A stretch of DNA of 64,000 nt, from assembly GCF_001613325.1 (NCBI RefSeq), contig NZ_BDCD01000016.1, forward strand, positions 186,001 through 250,000, given 5' to 3'. Positions 42,629-50,600 of this stretch are shown piece after piece. The stretch comes from Nocardia yamanashiensis NBRC 100130. GTDB taxonomy: Bacteria > Actinomycetota > Actinomycetes > Mycobacteriales > Mycobacteriaceae. How positions within the stretch are numbered: the stretch's first letter is position 1; every line of letters begins with the position of its first letter. The notes beneath the pieces were generated by a model that was given only the letters and a program-made list of their open reading frames with translations, searched no databases and had not been told where the DNA came from. A program made the position numbers and the translations under genes.

Positions 42629-42728
42629 CCGCCGCCTTCATTGCGCACGATCAGCATGGAGGTGAACTCGACTGTGGCCATCAACAGCCCGTTGTTCTGG
42701 ATGGACCGCAACCGGAATCGCAGGACGG

Positions 42729-43082
42729 CTATGGCCGCAGGCGGTCTTGTTGACCGTCGTAGCAGTTCAAGCCCCACACCTTGGCCAGACCCGCCACGAA
42801 CTCCGAGACCTTGGTCTCTTCACCCCATCGGATATTGACGTAGAGAACTGAGCCGTTGGCACTTTGAGTGAGGCGTGAAGACCACGGGCTACGTTGTCCG
42901 ACGTCGGGCCAGCGGCGTAGCAGGGCCTGGATGAAGTCGGCGATCGCCGCGGTCGGCGGGGCCGCAGGCTCTTCTGCCAGTACCCGGCGTTCTTCTACCT
43001 CGCTCAAACTGTCCAGCATGCAACGAAGTTCGCCATCGTCGCTTGGTTGGGGGCCTTCCCAGATTCTCAGGTCGTAGCTCAC
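42729..43082 (-). CDS. Small hypothetical protein of the MSYDL..WEG type
   Basis: A 117-residue protein starting MSYDLRIWEGPQPSDDGELR. This opening recurs in small actinobacterial proteins of unknown function near immunity-like genes. The rest has a helix (PTAAIADFIQALLRRWPDVG) and beta strands with Trp (WSSRLTQSANGSVLYVNIRW). A toxin-immunity role is possible but only by analogy. Confidence 0.6.
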   Translation of the reverse strand: MSYDLRIWEGPQPSDDGELRCMLDSLSEVEERRVLAEEPAAPPTAAIADFIQALLRRWPDVGQRSPWSSRLTQSANGSVLYVNIRWGEETKVSEFVAGLAKVWGLNCYDGQQDRLRP

Positions 43083-43112
43083 ATCGCGTGATTGTGCCTC
43101 GACCGGCCGACA

Positions 43113-44066
43113 TCAGAGGGGATGGGCGAAGCGGGAGATGGAGTGGGCGAGTTGTTCGGCCAGGGCGGGGCTGCCGGTGTGGCCGGAGTCGTCGATGACG
43201 TGCAGGCGGGCGTCGGGCCAGGCTTTGGCTAGCGCCCAGGCGGTTTCGAGTGGGGCGCTGAGGTCGAGACGGCCGTGGATCAGTTCGCCGGGGATTCCGG
43301 CGAGGCGATCGGCATCGCGCAGTAGTGCGCCTTCCTCCAGCCATGCCGCGTGTGCGAAATAATGCGTGCAGATTCGGACGAACGCGAGCATGGGGGTGTC
43401 TGGCTTGGCGCTGTATTGGCCTGGGCTACCGAGGGATTCGTGGGCGATGACCGCGTCCTCCCAGAGGCACCATTCGATCGCGGCATTGTGGCGCACCCGC
43501 GCATCCGGGTGTTCGAGCAACTGCCGATAACCCTCGACCACGTCGATATCGCCGGGAACCACAGCCCGGAACCGCTCCCACTCGGCGGGCAGCAGGCGCC
43601 CGACACCCCGGTACAGCCAGTCGATCTCACGCCGCCGCGTAGTGGTGATGCCGACCATCACGATCCCGGTCACCCGCTCCGGATATCGCTGCGCATACGC
43701 CAGGATCAGCGTCGAACCCCACGATCCGCCGTACAACAGCCAGCGACCGATCCCGAGATGAATGCGCAGCCGTTCCATATCAGCGATCAAATGCTCGGTG
43801 GTATTGACCGTCATATCGGTATCCGGCTCAGCCGCGCTCGGAATACTGCGCCCACATCCCCGCTGATCGAACTGCACGATCCGGAAGATATTCGGATCGA
43901 ACGACTTCCGCGGTCCCGGACTACTCCCGCTACCCGGCCCGCCGTGCACTACCAGCACCGGCCGTCCGTCCGGATTGCCGCTGGTGCACCAATACACCTT
44001 ATTCCGGTCGCCGACCTCGAGCAGACCTTCGGCGTAGGGGTCGATCGGAGGGAATGTCGTGGGCAT
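43113..44066 (-). CDS. pip: Prolyl aminopeptidase (proline iminopeptidase), S33 family
   Basis: A 317-residue alpha/beta-hydrolase of standard family length. The S33 signature is intact: VLVVHGGPGSGSSPGPRKSF, FDQRGCGRS, the nucleophile GGSWGS (around residue 114), and the Asp/His pair in GRLDLSAP and DDSGHTG. It removes N-terminal proline from short peptides in the cytoplasm. It is not linked to neighbours by operon layout. Coding strand strongly C-rich near the 3' end. Confidence 0.9.
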   Translation of the reverse strand: MPTTFPPIDPYAEGLLEVGDRNKVYWCTSGNPDGRPVLVVHGGPGSGSSPGPRKSFDPNIFRIVQFDQRGCGRSIPSAAEPDTDMTVNTTEHLIADMERLRIHLGIGRWLLYGGSWGSTLILAYAQRYPERVTGIVMVGITTTRRREIDWLYRGVGRLLPAEWERFRAVVPGDIDVVEGYRQLLEHPDARVRHNAAIEWCLWEDAVIAHESLGSPGQYSAKPDTPMLAFVRICTHYFAHAAWLEEGALLRDADRLAGIPGELIHGRLDLSAPLETAWALAKAWPDARLHVIDDSGHTGSPALAEQLAHSISRFAHPL

Positions 44067-44115
44067 GATTGCCGAGGTTAGTGGAGGCGGGGGTGATGAC
44101 CTGGCAATGGTCTGC

Positions 44116-44952
44116 TCACACCATTGCGGCGAGCATGGCCGGTGGGGCGTTCATGAAACCGTGTACGGCGATCAAGAGCCAGGGGTTGCGGTGGCGGGAC
44201 CAGAGGTAGCCCAGGAAGAGGCCGGTTACGCCGATGTTGAGGATTGCGGCGGCGGAATCGATGAGTAGGCCGTTGCCGCCGTGGATTGCGGAATGCCAGG
44301 CTGCCCATAGGAGGCTGGTGAGGATGATGGCGGGCCAGCGGCCGTAGCGGGATTCCAGGCGGGTTTGCAGCCAGAAGCGGTAGAAGACTTCCTCTAGGAC
44401 TGCGTTGATGAGGAATACCGCCAGGACGGTGATGATGTCGGGGGCGGTGCCTTCCCAGCCGGGGTCTATGGCGAGGGTGGTGGCGATGTAGGCGGTGATT
44501 GCGAGGGCGGGGCGTAGCCAGCGGCCGCGGACATTCAGGCGTGCCCATTCGGTCCAGGTGACGTGGCAGACCAGAAGTGGGAATGCCAGTAGCAGAACGG
44601 TTTTCAGGATGAGAAACCAGAGGTTGTCGCCTTGGGCCAGGTGCAATCCGATTGCGAAGGTGACTGCTGCGCCGACCAGCATCCAGGTGTCGCGGGTGAG
44701 CTGTCGCGGATCGATGGCGGTGAACGGGTCGGAGGCGGGTTCGCGGGGTGGGAGCGCTGCTGCGACGAGGAAGCCGGCGACGGCTGGTAGCCACAGGAGC
44801 CAGATCGGGCGGGATTCTGCTGTGTCGGCTGAGAAGCGGACCGAGGTTTCGCCGCTGACTGTCAGGACCACCAGGGCGGCGATATACACCGCAATTCCGG
44901 TGAGCAACAACGCCGTACTCGCTCGTATCGATGTGCGCACCAGATCCACCAT
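44116..44952 (-). CDS. CPBP-family intramembrane metalloprotease (CAAX-type/Abi)
   Basis: A 278-residue protein with about eight hydrophobic segments, starting ATG 44952 (MVDLVRTSIRASTALLLTGI). The CPBP motif 1 EExxxR is VLEEVFYRFWLQ, and the further ligands are in AAWHSAIHG and AVHGFMN. These proteases cleave within membranes; in bacteria they include bacteriocin immunity and self-processing functions. The target is unknown. The local DNA is unusually G-rich on the + strand. Confidence 0.85.
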   Translation of the reverse strand: MVDLVRTSIRASTALLLTGIAVYIAALVVLTVSGETSVRFSADTAESRPIWLLWLPAVAGFLVAAALPPREPASDPFTAIDPRQLTRDTWMLVGAAVTFAIGLHLAQGDNLWFLILKTVLLLAFPLLVCHVTWTEWARLNVRGRWLRPALAITAYIATTLAIDPGWEGTAPDIITVLAVFLINAVLEEVFYRFWLQTRLESRYGRWPAIILTSLLWAAWHSAIHGGNGLLIDSAAAILNIGVTGLFLGYLWSRHRNPWLLIAVHGFMNAPPAMLAAMV

Positions 44953-45038
44953 AACGTGCCGTCGTCGCTGGTCGGGGGTGCGGAGCGCCGAACTTGATCG
45001 GCAGGACTGAATCTCGAAGTTCCTGCCAGACTGGTCGG

Positions 45039-45926
45039 ATGAGCGGGGACGCCCGGTCGCGGGCATACGCGTCGTTGCAGGGCTTGGCGCTGGGAGATGC
45101 GTTCGGGTCCTGCTACGAGGATGCGATGAATCAACCTGCGCTGCGCGAACGCCGGGTGCTGCCGGGGCCGTGGTTGTGGACCGATGACACACAGATGGCG
45201 TGCTCCATCTTCGCCGTGCTGGCCGAGCACGGGCGGATCGATCAGGACGCACTGGCGGGGTCGTTCGCTCAGCACTACGACATCTACCGGCTATACGGTC
45301 CAGGGACGAGTCGGATACTGCGGCTGATCCGCCAAAAGGGTTACCACTGGCGGGAACTCGCCCAGCAGGCACGAGGTGGCCAAGGGTCCTGGGGCAATGG
45401 CGCTTCGATGCGGGTCGCACCGTTGGGCGCTTGGTTCGCCGACGACCTGGACCGGGTTGTCGCCGAGGCTGCCGCATCGGCGGAAGTAACTCATACCCAT
45501 CCGGATGCGGTGGCAGGCGCTGTCGCGGTAGCGGTCGCCGCCGCCCTGTCCGCCGTCGAACCGCACGCCAACTCCGGATCGCTCCTCGAAATGACCGCAG
45601 CCCGCACTCCGGTGGGACCGGTGCAGGACAAGATCGTGCACGCGGCATCGATCGGCGATCCCGGCACCGCCGCTGCGAAATTGGGTGTCGGCCACGACAC
45701 CGCCGCAGCCGACACCGTCCCCTTCAGCCTCTGGGTTGCCGCCAATCACGGCCATGATTTCAAAGAGGCATGCTGGACAGCGGCTACGGCAGGTGGCGAC
45801 CAGGACACCACTTGCGCGATCATCGGTGGAATCCTCGGCGCCCGAACAACTCTCGACGGCCTGCCACGGGACTGGCTCGCGTGCAGAGAACCACTACCCG
45901 AATGGTCAACAGGGATCGCTCATTGA
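45039..45926 (+). CDS. ADP-ribosylglycohydrolase family protein
   Basis: A 295-residue protein from ATG 45039 (MSGDARSRAYASLQGLALGD); an upstream in-frame start is less natural. The DraG/ARH motifs are present: ALGDAFGSCYE, WTDDTQMA (metal-binding Asp pair), GNGASMRVAPLG, THTHPDAVAGA and the late GGDQDTTCAIIGG. The family removes ADP-ribose from proteins or nucleic acids, or hydrolyses related conjugates. The P-loop kinase gene overlaps its 3' end by seven bases in opposite orientation, and two NUDIX genes follow. Confidence 0.88.
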   Translation: MSGDARSRAYASLQGLALGDAFGSCYEDAMNQPALRERRVLPGPWLWTDDTQMACSIFAVLAEHGRIDQDALAGSFAQHYDIYRLYGPGTSRILRLIRQKGYHWRELAQQARGGQGSWGNGASMRVAPLGAWFADDLDRVVAEAAASAEVTHTHPDAVAGAVAVAVAAALSAVEPHANSGSLLEMTAARTPVGPVQDKIVHAASIGDPGTAAAKLGVGHDTAAADTVPFSLWVAANHGHDFKEACWTAATAGGDQDTTCAIIGGILGARTTLDGLPRDWLACREPLPEWSTGIAH

Positions 45927-46453
45927 TCTCGAGCGTCGTGTACCGCCTGGATCCTAAGGGCGAGGAACGCGTGGTCGACAGGCCGGGAGGTGTCGACCAC
46001 GACGACCGGAGCCAGCCCGAGCGGCGCAGCATGAGCGGCCCAGTCGTTCCAATCGCCGGCCAGCCGTTCCCGGTCGCGGTGCACAGCTGCACGCGTCCGT
46101 GCCGCGTAGCGGGCCCTGGCAACCTCGGCAGGGATATCGCACCACACCTCCACGACCCGGCGTGCCCCGCTCCGCTCGATCCCAGCACGAGCGAACCCCA
46201 GATCTCGCGGCCTGAACCACCACGAGTCGATGACGACGTCCACCGTCGCCTCCGCCGCGAGCGCCCAAACCGTATCCATCGCGATCCCACCGAGTTCCGG
46301 CACACCCCGCGCGCCTTCGAGGCAATCGGCCAACGCCTCTTTCACCGCGTCCTTGGACAAGAACCAGGCATCCATCGATCGGGCCAGCGCAGCGCCCAAA
46401 GTCGTTTTGCCCGCACCAGGAAGCCCATTCACCAACACCAGCAATCCGCCCAT
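45920..46453 (-). CDS. P-loop kinase/AAA-type small-molecule kinase
   Basis: A 177-residue protein with Walker A GLPGAGKTT at residues 10-18 and a Walker-B-like VDVVIDSWW. The size and the lid-region arginines (RYAARTRAAVHRDR) fit the zeta-toxin/shikimate-kinase-like group that phosphorylates small molecules or nucleotides. Substrate unknown. It converges on the ADP-ribosylglycohydrolase gene. Confidence 0.8.
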   Translation of the reverse strand: MGGLLVLVNGLPGAGKTTLGAALARSMDAWFLSKDAVKEALADCLEGARGVPELGGIAMDTVWALAAEATVDVVIDSWWFRPRDLGFARAGIERSGARRVVEVWCDIPAEVARARYAARTRAAVHRDRERLAGDWNDWAAHAAPLGLAPVVVVDTSRPVDHAFLALRIQAVHDARDQ

Positions 46454-46575
46454 ACGCCGATCATCGCCTCTCGTAGCGTTGAACCCTGGTCTACTTCATT
46501 GGTAGGCAGATTCATTCAATGAGCAGCACCGGAAATTCAGTCGGCAGTCTCCCGAATCCAAGACGCCACCGGCGG

Positions 46576-47043
46576 TCAACCAAGATACGGATAGTCTCCG
46601 GACAGGAAGTCTCCGATCTGCTGCCGCATACTCGGATGAATGTCGTACCGGCCCAACTCCTCCGGCCGAACGAACTCCACGCCGTCCGCCTCGTCATTGA
46701 CGCTCGGTTCCCCCGAGACAGGCCGCCCGATGTAGCAGTTCTCATACTGCTGACGGATCTCACCGTCGGTATACGCGACAATGTGATTCGGATTGCTGTA
46801 CACCCCAAGAAATCCCGTGATCTCAGCCAGAATCCCGGTCTCCTCCTCACATTCCCGAACCGCACACTGCGCCGCCGTCTCACCCAAATCCATCGCCCCG
46901 CCGGGCAACGCCCACTGCCCCGTATCGCGCCGCCGCTGCAACAGAATCGCCCCGGACTCATCGGTGACGAGCAGATTGCAAGCCACCACAAGCGAATTCG
47001 GCTTGGGCGCCCTCGGGTCGTTGTAGTACTCGATCCTGCCCAT
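46576..47043 (-). CDS. NUDIX hydrolase
   Basis: A 155-residue protein with the complete NUDIX box, G(x5)E(x7)REUxEExGU, as GAMDLGETAAQCAVRECEEE followed by TGI. The N-terminal YYNDPRAPKPNSL precedes the core and is shared with the divergent NUDIX gene at 47156. Substrates are usually nucleoside diphosphate derivatives such as ADP-ribose, NADH or oxidised nucleotides. A short aromatic C-terminus (YPYLG) follows. Confidence 0.9.
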   Translation of the reverse strand: MGRIEYYNDPRAPKPNSLVVACNLLVTDESGAILLQRRRDTGQWALPGGAMDLGETAAQCAVRECEEETGILAEITGFLGVYSNPNHIVAYTDGEIRQQYENCYIGRPVSGEPSVNDEADGVEFVRPEELGRYDIHPSMRQQIGDFLSGDYPYLG

Positions 47044-47155
47044 GATCAGCCTTTCGTCCTCAGTTTACCGAGTGCCTTGCCGTCGATACCCTCATGATTC
47101 ACGACCTCGGGCAACGAGGTGAGGTAGCGCATGGGCAAGAGGACTGGAGGAAGCG

Positions 47156-47629
47156 ATGGGTAGTCGGCGTGACTACTACAAGGACCCTGATGCACCCAAG
47201 CCGAACTCGCTGAAGCCTGGTGGTGCGGCGCTGGTGGTGGATGAGGCTGGGCGGGTGTTGATGCAGCGGCGGGGGGATTCGGGGAACTGGTCGTTGCCGG
47301 GTGGGGTTATGGAGGTGGGGGAGACGTTGGGGGAGTGTGTGGTTCGGGAGACTCGGGAGGAGACGGGGGTGGAGATTGAGGTCTGTGGGTTGTTGGGGAT
47401 TTATACGGATCCGGAGCATGTGATTGCTTATGAGGATGGGGAGGTTCGGCAGGAGTTTGCCGTGGTGTATTTCGGGCGGGTGGTGGGGGGTGAGATTCGG
47501 GTTTCGGAGGAGTCGACCGAGGTTCGGTTCGTGGCGTTGGAGGAGCTCGAGGGGATGCCGGTGCATCCGACTGTGCGGTTGCGGCTTGGGCATTATCGGG
47601 AGCGGAGGGAGGGGCCGTGGTTGGGGTAG
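47156..47629 (+). CDS. NUDIX hydrolase, divergent paralogue
   Basis: A 157-residue protein with GGAGGAAGCG before ATG 47156. The NUDIX box is GVMEVGETLGECVVRETREE followed by TGV. It shares the YYKDPDAPKPNSL opening and most core features with the NUDIX gene at 46576, and both end in a Gly-containing tail (WLG/YLG). The two start 112 bases apart in opposite directions. Its codons are extremely G-rich (for example runs of GGG and GAG), far more than the neighbours. Confidence 0.9.
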   Translation: MGSRRDYYKDPDAPKPNSLKPGGAALVVDEAGRVLMQRRGDSGNWSLPGGVMEVGETLGECVVRETREETGVEIEVCGLLGIYTDPEHVIAYEDGEVRQEFAVVYFGRVVGGEIRVSEESTEVRFVALEELEGMPVHPTVRLRLGHYRERREGPWLG

Positions 47630-47633
47630 GGGG

Positions 47634-47678
47634 AAATGAGTAGGGCCCAACCCTTTTGGGGTTGGGCCCTACTCATTT
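47634..47678. terminator. Strong 20-bp hairpin between convergent NUDIX and carboxylase genes
   Basis: Positions 47634-47653 pair perfectly with 47659-47678 around TTTTG. The stem AAATGAGTAGGGCCCAACCC ends in ATTT on the right side, and it lies between two convergent genes, so it can stop transcription from both. Confidence 0.9.
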
Positions 47679-47688
47679 GTGGGGTGGG

Positions 47689-50600
47689 TTAGTCGGTTGT
47701 GACCGCGCCGGGGAGTTTGGATTCGATGGCCGCGATGATGCGGGGGCGGAGGTCGGCGGCGCGGATGATGGCGTCTACCGAGCCGACTTCGACGGCGCGC
47801 TGGATATTGTGGACGCGGTCGAATTCGGCTGCTACTTCGCCGAGTTTCTCGGTGCGGACGGAGGAGCGGATTTCGTCGAGTTCGGCGGTGAGGGTGGCGC
47901 GGTCGGCGGTGGCCGTGCTGGCGGCGCGTTCGGCGAGTTCGCGGACTCGCTGATCGGCCGCGGTGCGGGCGCTGACTTCACCGGCGAAGACGACGGCGGC
48001 GGCGGGGGCGCCGCCGAGGACGGAGGCGAAGGAGCCTTCCAGGGCCAGGACCGTCATGTTCGGGTTCAGGGCCTTGGAGAAGACCACGAACGCGCCGCCG
48101 TGGTAGCGGGAGATGACGCAGAAGACGATCGGGCCCTCGAAATTGACGATGGCGCGGCCGATTTCGGCGCCGTACTCCAGCTGGAGCTTGCGCATCGACT
48201 CGGGGGAACCGTCGAAGCCGGACAGGTTGGCCAGCACCACCAGCGGGCGATTGCCGCTGGCGGTATTGATGGCGCGGGCCGCCTTCTTCGACGACTGCGG
48301 GAACAGGGTGCCGGCGGTGTAGGTGTCGGGACCGTCCGTGGAGGGATAGCCGCGACGCGACACGCCCCGGGACTCGATACCCAACAGGCACACCGGGATA
48401 CCGCCGAGACGAGCGTCCTGAACGACCGCGGTTTCGGCGTCGGCCATGCCCGCCCAGCGCTCCAGGACCGGATGGTCCTGGTCGGCCACGGCGCGCATGA
48501 CGGTGCGAATGTCGAAGGGCTTCTTGCGATCCGGGTTGGCGGTCGCGGAGAAGATCTCGCCGACGGTGGTGAAGTCGCTGCCGGCCACCACGTGCGGGAA
48601 GTCGGAGACGTCCCGGTCGATCGGGTCGCTGGTCGCGGTGCGGCGCGGCATGGCCTCGCCGGGCGCGATGTAGGTGTGCTCGTAGTGGGACATGAGCACG
48701 CCGCGCGCCGCGTTCAGGTTCGGCGCCCAGTACTGCGCCTGACCGTTGGGGCCCATGACACGGTCGTAGCCGCCGATACCGAAGTTGTCCTCGGCCGACA
48801 CGCCGCCGGAGAAGTCCAGCGCCTGCTTACCGGTCAGCACCATGGCCGAATCCGGGGTCATCACCAGAATGCCCTTGGTGTGCATGAGCATGGTGGCTTC
48901 GGCGTTCCAGTACGGCTGGGCGCCGACATTGATGCCCGAGACCACGATGTTGATCTCGCCGCCGTCCTGGGTGAATTCGACGATCCGCTTGAGCGCGGCC
49001 GCCACCCAGTCCATGTTCTCGGTGCCGGACTTCATGGAGATGCGCGCACCGGAGGACAGCGCGTACCACTCCAGCGGAACCTGCAACTGCTCGGCCAGAT
49101 CCAGCGCGGCGATCACCCGCCGGCATTCCGGCTCCGACAGCGCGCCCAGGGATTTGGTGGGATCGCCGAGCAGCAGCACGCGCGTGATGCCCTCGGGGTA
49201 CGACGGGGTCGCGGTCTTGACCACGCCCGCCACGATCGCCGCCTTGTTATTGCCCTTGGGCCGATCCACCGGCACCAGCGCGTGCGCGGCATCCAGATCG
49301 TATTCCGTGAAATCGCCCAGCAGGCTGGTCAATTCGTACGGGTACACGGTATTGCGGCTGCTGGCGCGCAGCACCTTCTGCCGGTACTCGTCCAGCGGCT
49401 CCACGACCTCTTCGGTGCGCTCACCGATGCTGACTTCCGCACCGCCGGTGGCGTCGAACGCGATCCGCACCGCGATCTTGGCCAGCTCCCCGGTCTGCGG
49501 ATCCCGCTGGCGGGCGATGAGCAGGATCTCCTCCAGCCCGGCCCCCGCGGTCAGCGGCAGCACGTGCCCGCCGAGCACCTTCTCCAGCTCCTCGCGCGTC
49601 ACATCGACCTCGGGCCAGATGTACATGATCACGCGATTGGTGTTGAACCGCTTGGCCGACGGCCGCTGCGCCTGCGCCCGGCGAATCGAGTCCAGGCAGG
49701 TGGCGATGGCGATCTCGGCGGTCGGCAGCGCCAGCAGCCGTCCGTCGTGGTCGCGCAGCGCCGCCAGGTCACGCACCTGAGCGAAGGAGATGAGCCGCTC
49801 GTCGGACGGATTGTCCTTGGCGATGGCCCGGAACAGGTACACCTCTTCGTCGTCCGAGGACGGCAGCCGGGTGAGGTCGAACTTGCGCAGCCGCTTCATC
49901 TGCATGCGCTGGGCGATGAACGGGTGCAGGCCGCGAATCAGCCGCTCCTCGCTCATCCCGGTGGCCGAGGGCCGGAAGGTGAAGTGGTGGTGCATGACCG
50001 CGCCGCCGCTGCCCGCGACGGTGGCGGTGATGCGGTGCACCTGGTTGGGCAGCGCCTGCCCGTCCAGCACCTCCTGCAACGCGGTGGCCATGGCGTCGAA
50101 GTCCTCGGGCTGCTTCTCCCAGCCGAGGTAGATATCGACCTCGATGGACGCCGAGGCGTGCGCCAGTTCGGCCAGCCCGCGCAGGATGGCGCCGAGTTCG
50201 TCGAAGCTGCCCGCGGCCGAAATCAGCGTCAGCCCACGGCGTTCGGCGCTCACGAAGGTGCAGCCGCCGGCTTCCCGGGTGCGCACGTCGGTGAGGTCCT
50301 TGTTGCCGTAGTAGCGGCGGGTCAGCACCTCGAGCATGGCGGTGTTGTCGATATTGCCGCGGACGAGGCGCTGCCCGAGCAGCCGCACCAGCGGTTCGGT
50401 GCTGCGCACCATATCGGCGATGCGCTCGGAACGGTCGGTGGTCTCCGGGTGCAGATCCAGGTAGCGCAGGTTCTTGCGCACATTGGTGTACACGCGAGCG
50501 CGGTTGCGGCGCAGCAGAGGCTGTCCGTACCAGGCGTATACGACGCCACGGGTCAGATCGGCGATGACCGGGAAACGCACCTGGGTGGCGGTGACCAGCC

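Noticed and set aside
42629..42728. A possible small gene between the HxlR gene and the MSYDL-type gene
   Set aside because: The open frame reads into the antisense of the next gene and its sequence has no natural start or family likeness.
44994..45038. An earlier start for the ADP-ribosylglycohydrolase
   Set aside because: The 15 extra residues are not family-like; MSGDARSRAYAS at 45039 fits the family beginning.
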